From: Peptoniphilus sp. GNH | Lineage (GTDB): Bacteria; Bacillota; Clostridia; Tissierellales; Peptoniphilaceae | Assembly: GCA_021307325.1 (NCBI GenBank) | Contig: CP089931.1 | Coordinates: forward strand, 1,078,979-1,142,978 | DNA: 64,000 bases | Direction: 5' to 3' | In this document: in pieces, positions 24,424-32,900 of the stretch | How the letters are laid out: each line of letters starts with the position of its first letter | How positions within the stretch are numbered: the stretch's first letter is position 1 | Position numbers and translations under genes: made by a program | The notes under the pieces: model-generated | What the model saw: the letters and a program-made list of their open reading frames with translations, nothing else | Told to the model about the DNA's origin: nothing | Databases searched by the model: none

Positions 24424-25656
24424 TTACTTAGTGGGTGCAACCTTTGTCATCAATACGACACTCTCAACATGTGGGGTCATAGGGAACATATCTGCTGCTT
24501 GGATATAACTTATTTTATATTTTTCTTTTAATATTTCTAAGTCTCTCTTTTGGGTGTCAACGTTGCAGGAGACGTAGACTATTTTTTCGGGCTGCAAATC
24601 TAAAAGTTTTTCTATGACTTTTCTGTCCATGCCTTTTCTCGGTGGGTCTACTAGGACTTTGTTGAAGTCTTTTATTTTATTTAGAAGGTCTTCGACTTTT
24701 CCTGCTATGAAGCTTGTATTTTCTATTTTATTTTCTTCTGCATTTTCTCTTGCCAAGCAAACTGCTTCTTCTACATATTCTATCCCCAGGGCTTCTTTAC
24801 ATTTTTGGGCGCCTATTAGGGTCATAGTGCCTATTCCACAATAGAGATCTAAGAGTTTGTCTTCTTTTTTCAGGTCTAGTTTTTCTATTGCTAGTTCGTA
24901 GATTTTATTCATCACTTGATGATTTATTTGAAAGAAGGAGCCTGGTCCTAATTTGAATTTTATTTCTCCAATTTTTTCTTCTAAGTAGGATTTCCCATAG
25001 ATTAGCTTGAATTCATTATTCTTTTTTTCGTAGAGGCTTATCACTTTTTCGCAAATGCTTGCTATTATTTTATTGCTTATTCTTTCGCCTTCTAGGATGA
25101 GCATAATATCATTTTTATAGTTTTGCCTTATATAGATGTTTTTTAATCCTCTTAGATCTTGTTTTATAAGTAGGGTTATTATTTCGTTTATTTCTTTTTT
25201 TGCCAACAAACATTTGTCTATTTTAACTAGCTTGTTGGTTTTTTTTGAATAGTAACCAAGCTGTCCATTTTGTACTTTTAGCTGAATGTTATTTCTGTAA
25301 TAAAGGCTGTTTTCTTTTATGAGTTTTCCTTTTTTGGTGGTGTCGTCTGCTAGACTGGATAAATTTTTTTCTATCCTTTTTTCTTTCCAATTATTTATTA
25401 CTTTTTCGTCCACATTTAAAAAGCTGCAGCCACCGCAGTTTTCAAAATAGGGGCAGGGAGATGGGTGCCTAAAAACAGAGGGCTTTTTTATTTCTAAAAC
25501 ACGCCCTCTTTTGAAAGATTTCTTTTCTTTTAATGTCTCATAGATAACCTTGTCGCCTATGACCCCTTCGTCTAAAAAGACAACCTTGTTTTGGTCTCTT
25601 CCGAGTCCTAGTCCGTCGTGAGTATAGTCTATTATTTCAAGCTCAAGCTTTTCCAA
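24424..25656 (-). CDS. rlmD: 23S rRNA (uracil-C5)-methyltransferase RlmD/RlmCD
   Basis: Methylates uracil in 23S rRNA (U1939, and in Gram-positives often also U747) using S-adenosylmethionine. The N-terminal TRAM domain covers about residues 1-58. The iron-sulfur cysteines are in 'CPYFENCGGCSF', motif I is 'LLDLYCGIGTMTL', and the catalytic region is 'VDPPRKGMD' with 'YVSCNVDTQKRD'. Full length at 410 residues. The last codons (VLMTKVAPTK) follow 'HVESVV', the segment used as integration site in rum-type insertions, so the very end may come from the element. It overlaps cvfB by 14 bases. Confidence 0.94.
   Translation of the reverse strand: MEKLELEIIDYTHDGLGLGRDQNKVVFLDEGVIGDKVIYETLKEKKSFKRGRVLEIKKPSVFRHPSPCPYFENCGGCSFLNVDEKVINNWKEKRIEKNLSSLADDTTKKGKLIKENSLYYRNNIQLKVQNGQLGYYSKKTNKLVKIDKCLLAKKEINEIITLLIKQDLRGLKNIYIRQNYKNDIMLILEGERISNKIIASICEKVISLYEKKNNEFKLIYGKSYLEEKIGEIKFKLGPGSFFQINHQVMNKIYELAIEKLDLKKEDKLLDLYCGIGTMTLIGAQKCKEALGIEYVEEAVCLARENAEENKIENTSFIAGKVEDLLNKIKDFNKVLVDPPRKGMDRKVIEKLLDLQPEKIVYVSCNVDTQKRDLEILKEKYKISYIQAADMFPMTPHVESVVLMTKVAPTK
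24451..24471. other. candidate attachment site within the 3' end of rlmD
   Basis: The 21 bases encode HVESVVL, the same codon positions as the rum target used by Phi-m46.1-like phages and several streptococcal ICEs. The element's genes begin directly downstream. The partner att site is outside the window, so the exact crossover cannot be seen. Confidence 0.45.
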
Positions 25657-26467
25657 TAAAAATCACCCTGTCATCTTCTAGTCTTACTAATTTTTCTTTG
25701 TAAAGATTTCCAAGTGCCCTTTTGAAAGCCTTTTTTGAAAGTCCGGTTTCTTCTAAAATTTCCTCTGGACTGGACTTGTCCGATAGTTCCAATATGCCCT
25801 TATTTTCTTTTATCAAATCTAAAAGCATTTCGGCGTCTATGCCCATTTGTTTATAGGCTTTTTCTCTAAAGGTAAGGGTCAATTTTCCATCTTGCAGTAT
25901 GCGTTGGACTCTGGCCCTTACTTCTTCTCCTACTCTGTGGATTCCTTTTATTTCTCTTTGTAAAATCAAGCCGTCATACTTACCATCAACTGCTACAAAT
26001 GCTCCTATCTTGTGGTCTATACCATAGATTAATCCTTCTACATTGTCATTTACCTTGTAGGGAGATTCGACCGAGAGATGTTTTTTGATATTCATAGTGG
26101 CACAGATTCTTTTGGATCTATCTTCATATAAATAGAGTAGATAGGATTCTCCTTCTATCGGTCTACCAACAGCTTCTTTGAATGGTAAAAAGATATCTTT
26201 ATCTATTCCTATATCTACAAAATAACCGTATTTAGACTTGGCAACTAGGGTTAATTTTTTTAATTCTCCAACTTCTGCCAAGGGTTTTTTTAGAGTTGCA
26301 GAAAATCCCTCTTTGTCATTGTAAACAAAGACTTCCAAGGTCTGTCCTTCTCTTACATTTTTGGATTCTTCTCTTGTCAGGGCAATTTTTTCTTTTTCAT
26401 CTTCTAAAATTGCTCTGCCATTTTCTTTTTTTAAGACTTTTAGCTTTTGTATTTTCCCCAGTTTCAT
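25643..26467 (-). CDS. cvfB: CvfB-family S1-domain RNA-binding protein
   Basis: A 274-residue protein of the CvfB (YitL) family: tandem S1-like OB domains with 'KSKYGYFVDIGIDKDIFLP' and 'VEGLIYGIDHKIGAFVAVD', then a C-terminal winged helix ('GLSKKAFKRALGNLYKEKLV'). Family members bind RNA and influence virulence gene expression in staphylococci. It overlaps its upstream neighbour by 4 bases (ATGA) and rlmD by 14, so the three are an operon. Confidence 0.92.
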   Translation of the reverse strand: MKLGKIQKLKVLKKENGRAILEDEKEKIALTREESKNVREGQTLEVFVYNDKEGFSATLKKPLAEVGELKKLTLVAKSKYGYFVDIGIDKDIFLPFKEAVGRPIEGESYLLYLYEDRSKRICATMNIKKHLSVESPYKVNDNVEGLIYGIDHKIGAFVAVDGKYDGLILQREIKGIHRVGEEVRARVQRILQDGKLTLTFREKAYKQMGIDAEMLLDLIKENKGILELSDKSSPEEILEETGLSKKAFKRALGNLYKEKLVRLEDDRVIFIGKA

Positions 26468-27036
26468 TTCATTACCTCTATTATTTCTCTTGTTTTTGAG
26501 TTGCCATCTTTATATATCATTCTTAGCAATTCTTCTCCTTTTTCTGTGTTTTTCAATACTCTTACCCCATAATAGGTGAAGCTTGGAAAGACGGAGAGAT
26601 TTTTTATTATTTCAAGTGCCCTATAATAATTGTCGAGATTATAATATTCGGCAAGCAAGATGCCAAATTTAACGCTTTCTACTTGAAAGGAGTCTCTCAT
26701 AAGAAGGATTGATAGGCCCGGCAATTTGTCTTCTGAAAAGTTATCTTGTCCAAAGATGAAGTTGGAAAATTTTTCAAACACTTCAAGTGCCAAATGATTT
26801 TGGAAAAATTCATCAATCTCATCTAGGCTTTTCTTGTCCTTGTTATAGTAATCCATGAGGGCCTTGTTGAGATCATTTGACTCTCTTTTTTCCATTCCTT
26901 TTCTCATATACTCTAGCTCCATATCGCCTGGGGCTTTTACTTCTTCGATGGTCTTGTCATTTTTTGTCTTGAGCCATTCTAGGACATTTTCATATATAGT
27001 TTTTTTCTTTTTTAGTTTCCCAAATATTTTTAACAC
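26464..27036 (-). CDS. uncharacterised 190-residue protein between cvfB and VanW genes
   Basis: I do not recognise a family. The sequence is helical with a Lys-rich start (MLKIFGKLKKKKTIYE), no signal peptide and no membrane segment. The C-terminal half ('SVKFGILLAEYYNLDNYYR' to 'VLKNTEKGEELL') looks like a few TPR/HEAT-type helical hairpins. It is coupled to cvfB by a 4-base overlap and follows the VanW-like gene by 8 bases. Confidence 0.75.
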   Translation of the reverse strand: MLKIFGKLKKKKTIYENVLEWLKTKNDKTIEEVKAPGDMELEYMRKGMEKRESNDLNKALMDYYNKDKKSLDEIDEFFQNHLALEVFEKFSNFIFGQDNFSEDKLPGLSILLMRDSFQVESVKFGILLAEYYNLDNYYRALEIIKNLSVFPSFTYYGVRVLKNTEKGEELLRMIYKDGNSKTREIIEVMK

Positions 27037-27044
27037 TCTTGCTC

Positions 27045-28559
27045 CTATCGCGCGGTCTTTTTTCTCTTCACTTGTTTTTTATTTGATTGTTTTTCTTCCT
27101 TCTTATCTTTTTTAGAGCTTGTTTTTTTAGATTTTTCGGCACTTTTTTCTTTTAACTCATTCTTATTTTTCTCATTAGGAATCTGTTCTGTTTGTTCTTC
27201 TCTTTTTTTGGTGCCTACCAAAACTAGCTCATCCTGCGGTATATAATAGGATTTGGAGATTTTTTCTTCCTTCAATATCTTGTCATCTTTTACTACTTGC
27301 TTGTAGGTTTCATAGCGATAGCCCTTGCTGCCTTTTTTCTTTACCTCTTGCTCTCCTTCATAAAGCTCATCAGACTTTTCTTCTTTTATGGCTGGATCTA
27401 TACTCTCAACTTCTACCGGTCTTAGTCTTATTTCATAGTCTTTTTTACTGCTGTCTCCAAAAATTTTAAAATTCAAATAATCTCCGTCTGTCGTAGCTAA
27501 TACATAGATATTAGTTGGATAGTTGTTTTTAAATTTCAAGTCCTTGTAACCAGTTGATATGGCTGCATCTGTCCCCATGGGAACATATCCAACTGGCAGA
27601 GAGTGACTAGATCTTTCAGTAACTTTTACATCCGCCCTTAAAAGAGCATTATAAAATGTAGTTGATACTTGGCAGACTCCTCCTCCGACTCCCTTGTCGA
27701 ATTCTCCATTTACAATTATACCGGCATCTTCATAGCCAGTTTCTTTTGATATGTCTCCCAAGTGGTCATTGAAGGACACTTCCTGACCCGGTTTTATGAT
27801 GAAGTTGGACATTCTAGATGCTGCCAAGGCTATATTGTGCTTTCTGCCAGAGCCGCTTTTGCTATATTGAGTTGTAAATTCTCCTAAAAGCCCATTTATA
27901 TCTTTGAAGTCATCGCTTGTTACTTCAGCCTTTTCAACTTCAATTGGAAGTTCTATCCGCTTTTTTACTGAAAGATAATCTATTACTTCTTGTCTCGTCT
28001 TTTCTAAATCAAGGCGCCTTCCTTCTACAGAGTCTATTATTTTTATTTGGCCATTTTCATATACAAGGATGGCATTTTTAGGGCTTCTGTTTATTTTTTC
28101 TTCAAGCTCTTTTAGATTTTTTTCAAGCTTTTCTTTGTCAAAATTTTCTTCCACCCGCAAATTTTCTCTATCCACTGGTAAAGAGCCTATCTTTATTATG
28201 TTTTTAATTATATTTCCTTCTCTGCCTATGGCATAGGCTTTTTCTATTAGCTCATCGAGATTGATTGTGTAGCCCAGATTTGCATAGGAAATTTTGTAGA
28301 CCTCGTCTCCATTAAAAAACAAGAGAAATTTCTGATCCAAGTTTTTTAAAAACTCCTCTTCAAGTTTTTCTCTGGCCTTGTCTTTTTTTAGTTCTGAAAT
28401 GTCTACTCCACCAACAGAAATGCCTCTAAAGATTTTGTCGCCAGATTTTTTGCCAATATATATGCCCATGCTTATAAGGCTTACTAGAATTACAAAAATA
28501 AGACATACAAGCGGCAAGATGTAATAAAGTTTTTTAGTTTTTTTTCTTTTCTTTTTCAT
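27045..28559 (-). CDS. VanW-family membrane-anchored cell wall protein
   Basis: A 504-residue protein with a basic N-terminus and one membrane helix (about residues 11-33), then an extracellular part. A YoaR-like PG-binding_4 domain covers roughly 60-200, and the VanW domain follows with 'PGQEVSFNDHLGDIS', 'GGGVCQVSTTFYNALLRAD' and 'RSSHSLPVGYVPMGTDAA'. The last ~60 residues are almost only Lys, Glu and Ser. VanW proteins are linked to cell wall structure, but their activity is not known. It overlaps nth by 4 bases. Confidence 0.9.
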   Translation of the reverse strand: MKKKRKKTKKLYYILPLVCLIFVILVSLISMGIYIGKKSGDKIFRGISVGGVDISELKKDKAREKLEEEFLKNLDQKFLLFFNGDEVYKISYANLGYTINLDELIEKAYAIGREGNIIKNIIKIGSLPVDRENLRVEENFDKEKLEKNLKELEEKINRSPKNAILVYENGQIKIIDSVEGRRLDLEKTRQEVIDYLSVKKRIELPIEVEKAEVTSDDFKDINGLLGEFTTQYSKSGSGRKHNIALAASRMSNFIIKPGQEVSFNDHLGDISKETGYEDAGIIVNGEFDKGVGGGVCQVSTTFYNALLRADVKVTERSSHSLPVGYVPMGTDAAISTGYKDLKFKNNYPTNIYVLATTDGDYLNFKIFGDSSKKDYEIRLRPVEVESIDPAIKEEKSDELYEGEQEVKKKGSKGYRYETYKQVVKDDKILKEEKISKSYYIPQDELVLVGTKKREEQTEQIPNEKNKNELKEKSAEKSKKTSSKKDKKEEKQSNKKQVKRKKTAR

Positions 28560-29191
28560 TTCATCTTCTCATAATACTTACAATATTCATTTATTGGACA
28601 TATTTCGCACTTGGGGCTTCTAGAAGAGCAAATTCTCCTACCATGAAAAATCAAGGTGTGATGCGCCTGAGTCCACCTTTTTTTTGGAATCTGTTTTTGC
28701 AGTTGCATTTCTGTATCCTCTACATTTTTGGCTTCTGCCAAGCCTATTCTATTAGATACTCTAAACACATGTGTGTCGACTGCAATCGCCGGTACTCCAA
28801 AGCAATTGCTGGCAACGACATTGGCAGTCTTTTTGCCAACGCCTGGCAATTTCATAAGTCCTTCTATTGTCTTTGGAATCTCAGCCATATCTTTTAAAGC
28901 AAGAGATGTGCCCATGATAGACTTGGCCTTGTTTCTATAAAATCCAAGAGAGTATATCCTCTTTTCTATACCTTCAATCCCAAGATTTATAAAATCCTCT
29001 GGCGATTTACACTCTTGAAAAAGACCTTCTGTGACTTGGTTGACTCTTATATCGGTGCATTGGGCAGAAAGTATCGTTGCAATCAAAAGCTCGAAGGCAT
29101 TTTTATGATTGAGCTCACATTTAGCATCGGGATAAGTCCTATCTAAGATGTCCAAGACCTCTACAACTTTCTTTTTTGAAAGCTTTGCCAT
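28556..29191 (-). CDS. nth: endonuclease III
   Basis: A 211-residue bifunctional DNA glycosylase/AP lyase for oxidised pyrimidines. The helix-hairpin-helix with catalytic lysine is 'LPGVGKKTANVVAS', the catalytic aspartate is in 'AVDTHVFRVSNR', and the 4Fe-4S cysteines are in 'CSSRSPKCEICPINEYC'. The ATG at 29191 overlaps the TGA of the DUF503 gene (TGATG) and GGGAGG lies upstream within that gene. Confidence 0.96.
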   Translation of the reverse strand: MAKLSKKKVVEVLDILDRTYPDAKCELNHKNAFELLIATILSAQCTDIRVNQVTEGLFQECKSPEDFINLGIEGIEKRIYSLGFYRNKAKSIMGTSLALKDMAEIPKTIEGLMKLPGVGKKTANVVASNCFGVPAIAVDTHVFRVSNRIGLAEAKNVEDTEMQLQKQIPKKRWTQAHHTLIFHGRRICSSRSPKCEICPINEYCKYYEKMK

Positions 29192-29490
29192 CAATACACC
29201 TCCCTGTAAATATCTATGATTTCAAATTCATCTTGGCAGTCCGAAAAATCTATCACAGCATCTATACAGTCATTTAAAAAAGCCTTAGAATTGCCGACAA
29301 CAGCTATCCCAATACGAGCAAAAGACTTGTCATCATTATCTCCCGATTCACACACAGAAATATTAAATTTATTACTAAGTTTTGAAAGCAAGCTCTTTAT
29401 TACGGATCTTTTCTTTTTAAGAGAATAAGACTCATATATCATAAGGCTAAGTTCACATACACCTACCAGCAATTTATCACCTTTTGTCAT
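29191..29490 (-). CDS. DUF503 (YlxP-like) protein
   Basis: A 99-residue DUF503 protein: 'MIYESYSLKKKRSVIKSLLS', 'FNISVCESGDNDDKSFARIG' and 'DAVIDFSDCQDEFEI' match the family. Members such as YlxP often lie near translation genes and have been linked to ribosome assembly. Here it is first in the leftward operon DUF503-nth-VanW-unknown-cvfB-rlmD. Confidence 0.9.
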   Translation of the reverse strand: MTKGDKLLVGVCELSLMIYESYSLKKKRSVIKSLLSKLSNKFNISVCESGDNDDKSFARIGIAVVGNSKAFLNDCIDAVIDFSDCQDEFEIIDIYREVY

Positions 29491-29516
29491 TATAACACAT
29501 AGTAAAGTCCCTATTT

Positions 29517-29544
29517 AACAAAAAATCCGACCTCAATCGGATTT
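29517..29544 (-). terminator. intrinsic terminator of the psuG operon
   Basis: On the minus strand an 8-bp stem (29537-29544 with 29523-29530) with a 6-base loop runs into six T, about 30 bases after the psuG stop. A third partial copy of TCGGATTT lies at 29553-29560. Confidence 0.75.
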
Positions 29545-29575
29545 GATTTTAGTCGGATTTAATTAAGCTAATATT

Positions 29576-30502
29576 TTAATTTGCATAAAATTCCTTGGCG
29601 ATTTCGGCACCCACTCTGGCATTGTTTTCGACAAGTTTTATATTGGCTTCAAGTGAGCTTCCTTTTGTAACTTCTAAAACTTTTGAAAGTAAAAATGGTG
29701 TCGATTCCTTGCCGTGGATTCCCTTTTCTTTGGCCTCTTCAAGAGCATCCTCTATGGCCTTGTCTATGAGTTTTTTGTCCATTTGATCAGCTTCAGGGAT
29801 TGGGTTTGCAACCACAAGTCCCCCATGAAGACCCAAATCCCACTTTGCTTTCATAGTTTTTGCCACTTCTTCTGGTGTTACCTTGTAGTCTAATTTAAAT
29901 CCCGACTCTCTTGTGAAAAATGCCGGCATCTCTTGAGTTCCTATGCCAAGAACTGGCACTCCAAATGTTTCAAGATATTCAAGTGTAAGTCCTATATCCA
30001 AAATAGATTTAGCTCCTGCGCACACAACTGCCACATCTCTATTTGCCAATTCTTGCAAGTCTCTTGAGATATCAAAGGTCTTTTCAGCTCCTCTATGCAC
30101 TCCGCCTATGCCACCTGTGACAAAGACTTTTATGCCAGCCAAGGAACAAGTTACAATAGTAGTTGCCACTGTAGTTGCTCCATTTAAACCATTTGCTACA
30201 ACATGGGCATAGTCCCTTGTTGAACACTTGATTATATTTTTATCAGTCGCCATAAATTCCAATTCTTTCTCACTCAAGCCCACCTTGATTCTGCCATTGA
30301 TTATAGCAGTTGTAGCTGGCACACAGCCTGCATCTCTTATAATCTTTTCTACATTTTTTGCTGTTTCCAAATTTTTAGGATAAGGCATGCCATGAGATAT
30401 GATTGTGGATTCCAAAGCCACCACCGGCTTATTATTCTTTAAAGCGTCTGCCACCTCTGGCGCAAAGTCTAAGTATTTTTCTCTCAAATTTTTTTCAAGC
30501 AT
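29576..30502 (-). CDS. psuG: pseudouridine-5'-phosphate glycosidase
   Basis: Cleaves the C-C bond of pseudouridine 5'-phosphate to uracil and ribose 5-phosphate. The 308-residue sequence is typical: '[16 protein letters not shown]', '[15 protein letters not shown]', '[20 protein letters not shown]', '[18 protein letters not shown]', and '[18 protein letters not shown]'. It overlaps the kinase gene by 19 bases, so substrate phosphorylation and cleavage are co-expressed. Confidence 0.96.
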   Translation of the reverse strand: MLEKNLREKYLDFAPEVADALKNNKPVVALESTIISHGMPYPKNLETAKNVEKIIRDAGCVPATTAIINGRIKVGLSEKELEFMATDKNIIKCSTRDYAHVVANGLNGATTVATTIVTCSLAGIKVFVTGGIGGVHRGAEKTFDISRDLQELANRDVAVVCAGAKSILDIGLTLEYLETFGVPVLGIGTQEMPAFFTRESGFKLDYKVTPEEVAKTMKAKWDLGLHGGLVVANPIPEADQMDKKLIDKAIEDALEEAKEKGIHGKESTPFLLSKVLEVTKGSSLEANIKLVENNARVGAEIAKEFYAN

Positions 30503-31410
30503 ACTTTTTTCATCTCCTCTTTAATATTTTCCATTGTCAATTTATTTGAAATAGTCTGTTCATTTTGTATAGTGAGTAAGGACGCTGCCATTGCCATTTT
30601 AAGGCTCTCTTCGATAGGACAAGAAGACAGCTCTCCTTTTACAAAGCCAGAAAGAAAAGCATCCCCAGCTCCAGATGTGTTTACTACATCTACCTTCTGA
30701 GCCCACATATCATAGATGCCATTTTCAGTGAAGATATAAGCTCCCTTAGATCCTCTAGTGATGGCTGCAATCTTTACTCCTTTTTGTAAAAACAAATTCC
30801 CAGCCTCTATGACTTGCTCGTCATCCTCGACCTGCATCTCTAAAATTTCTCCAGCTTCAAGAGTATTTGTTTTTAAAAAATAAATATTATCCAAGGCATT
30901 TCTAAGCCTTCTGCTCTTGGTTACTGAAACAGAGTCTACGAAAAATTTGCCCTTGAAATTGTTTAATAGGTAGTGGAGACATTCTGCTGAAAGATTTGTT
31001 TCGGCTACAATCGCATCAGCTTCTTCCAAGTCACTTCTCCATCTTTCAAGATGAGTTGGGCAAATCTCTGTGATGATTTCCATTTGGGAAAGGGCTATCT
31101 CCATATCCCCATCCTCGCTTAAAAGAGCAAGATAGGTTGCTGTGTCCTGATCTTTTGCAACTTCGATGCCGTTTAGATCCATGCCAAGCTTTCTAAGACC
31201 CTCAAGCACCATCCTGCCATTGTGGTCGTCTCCGACAAGAGATAAGATTTTGACATCCTCTCCAAGTCTAAAAATGTTCTCGGCAATATTTCTTGCAACA
31301 CAACCCATGGAGTGTCTTATAAATCCCGGATTAGAATCTTTGAAAATCAATTTGTTCTTGGGAAAGCCTACAATATCAATTCCACATCCCCCGATTACAC
31401 AAGTTTTCAT
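30484..31410 (-). CDS. psuK: PfkB-family kinase, probable pseudouridine kinase
   Basis: A 308-residue ribokinase-fold enzyme. '[13 protein letters not shown]' opens the fold, '[20 protein letters not shown]' is the substrate lid region, and '[16 protein letters not shown]' is the catalytic anion-hole motif with the base aspartate. Pairing with psuG makes pseudouridine the likely substrate; PfkB sequence alone would not fix it. ATG 31410 follows GAGGAGG and overlaps the tdk stop by 4 bases. Confidence 0.87.
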   Translation of the reverse strand: MKTCVIGGCGIDIVGFPKNKLIFKDSNPGFIRHSMGCVARNIAENIFRLGEDVKILSLVGDDHNGRMVLEGLRKLGMDLNGIEVAKDQDTATYLALLSEDGDMEIALSQMEIITEICPTHLERWRSDLEEADAIVAETNLSAECLHYLLNNFKGKFFVDSVSVTKSRRLRNALDNIYFLKTNTLEAGEILEMQVEDDEQVIEAGNLFLQKGVKIAAITRGSKGAYIFTENGIYDMWAQKVDVVNTSGAGDAFLSGFVKGELSSCPIEESLKMAMAASLLTIQNEQTISNKLTMENIKEEMKKVCLKKI

Positions 31411-31985
31411 TCGTCCTCCTCTCTCAACTTTTTGTTGTAGCAAGCCCTACAAAGAGGCTCATACTCCTTATTGGCACCAAGCACAAACCTCTTTTTAGAT
31501 TCCGTCTTTCTGTGTGAAACCCAGGCATCGGCTCCACACATTGTGCAGACTGCATGATGCTTGTATAGGTAGTCGCAGATTGGCATAAGCTCTTTTACAA
31601 CTTCAAAAGGCTTTCCAGAAAAGTCCATATCAAGACCTGCAACCACAACTGTGACATGTGAGTCCAAGAGAGTTTTTAGACCTGCCTTAATCTCATCGAG
31701 TCCTCCCTCTAAAAATTGAACCTCGTCTATTCCACAAACATCAACAGGGTTTTCTCTTATATAGTTTAAAATATCTCCTATGGTACTTATACTTACAGCA
31801 TCAAGCTCCGTCTTGTCGTGAGTGATTACTTTGTCATTTACAAATCTTGTATCTACTACTGGCTTAAAAACAACGCACTTATAGTTCGCTATTCTAAATC
31901 TTTTTATATCTCTTTCAAGGCTTGATGTCTTACCTGAAAACATAGAGCCTGTGTGTACAATTAATCTTCCTCTATATTGGTGCAT
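31407..31985 (-). CDS. tdk: thymidine kinase (type II)
   Basis: A 192-residue thymidine kinase. The P-loop is 'GSMFSGKTSS', the Walker B-like catalytic segment is 'GIDEVQFLEGG', the lasso zinc site is made by 'CTMCGADAW' and 'CRACYNKK', and 'VVVAGLDMDFSGKPF' is the usual pattern. First gene of the tdk-psuK-psuG nucleoside salvage operon. GGAGGAC lies upstream of the ATG. Confidence 0.96.
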   Translation of the reverse strand: MHQYRGRLIVHTGSMFSGKTSSLERDIKRFRIANYKCVVFKPVVDTRFVNDKVITHDKTELDAVSISTIGDILNYIRENPVDVCGIDEVQFLEGGLDEIKAGLKTLLDSHVTVVVAGLDMDFSGKPFEVVKELMPICDYLYKHHAVCTMCGADAWVSHRKTESKKRFVLGANKEYEPLCRACYNKKLREEDE

Positions 31986-32083
31986 AAGTCCTCCTAATAA
32001 GAGATATTATATCACAGTATATATACAAATTTTCTTAATTAAAAATAATTGTTGCCCAATGAAAATTTTTATATATTTCTCGA

Positions 32084-32112
32084 TTGCTTGGAAAATAAGT
32101 TTTTGATATAAT
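32084..32112 (+). promoter_or_regulatory. promoter of the ABC exporter operon
   Basis: TTGCTT (32084-32089), 17 bases, perfect TATAAT (32107-32112), about 75 bases before the ATPase start at 32187. The 200-base gap to tdk holds no other gene. Confidence 0.65.
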
Positions 32113-32186
32113 TTTGATATCAAAATATTGTTTGCAGTTTTATGCAAATGAATTTTTATTTTTTACTAAAGAGAAGGAAGGCTATT

Positions 32187-32900
32187 ATGTTAAGTATAAA
32201 AAATCTGAACAAATCCTACGGAAAAAAACAAATCCTCTATGATGTAAATATAGATATCGAAGCTGGTGACATCTACGGATTTATTGGCAAAAATGGTGCT
32301 GGCAAGACTACAACTATAAAATGTGTAGTTGGTTTAAATGATTATAAGAAAGGCGAGATTTATGTAAATGGCATAAATATAAAAACAGACCCCTTAAAGG
32401 CGAAAAGTGTAATGGCTTATATCCCTGATAACCCCGAACTTTATGAGTTTATGAGGGGAACTGAATATCTAAACTTCATAGCCAATGTCTATGATTTGTC
32501 CGAAGAAAAACGCAAGTCCAATATAGAAAAATACTTGAAAATTTTTGATCTCGAAGATGCCATCAAAGATTTTATCTCGTCATATTCTCACGGTATGAAA
32601 CAAAAGCTTGCTCTTATAGCTGCTCTTATGCATGAGCCCAAACTTCTAATTCTAGATGAGCCTTTTGTCGGTCTAGACCCTACTGCCACTCACTACTTAA
32701 AAGAAGAATTTAAGGAGATGGTAAAATCTGGTGCAGCCATATTTTTCTCTACCCATGTTCTGGAAGTGGCTCAAAGCCTTTGCAATAAAATATCCATATT
32801 AAAAGACGGAAGGATCATTGCCCAAGGCGATACCAAAGAGGTCACAGAAAAAGCCTCCCTAGAAGACATATTCATGGAGTTGATGAAAAATGAGATTTGA
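32187..32900 (+). CDS. ABC transporter ATP-binding protein
   Basis: A 237-residue ATPase of the multidrug/bacteriocin exporter class. Walker A 'GFIGKNGAGKTTTIK', signature 'SYSHGMKQKLALIAAL' (SHGMK in place of the common LSGGQ), Walker B 'LLILDEPFVGLDP' and H-loop 'FFSTHVLEVAQ'. ATG 32187 follows AAGGAAGG; a longer frame to 32142 has no site. It overlaps the permease gene by 11 bases. Confidence 0.93.
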   Translation: MLSIKNLNKSYGKKQILYDVNIDIEAGDIYGFIGKNGAGKTTTIKCVVGLNDYKKGEIYVNGINIKTDPLKAKSVMAYIPDNPELYEFMRGTEYLNFIANVYDLSEEKRKSNIEKYLKIFDLEDAIKDFISSYSHGMKQKLALIAALMHEPKLLILDEPFVGLDPTATHYLKEEFKEMVKSGAAIFFSTHVLEVAQSLCNKISILKDGRIIAQGDTKEVTEKASLEDIFMELMKNEI

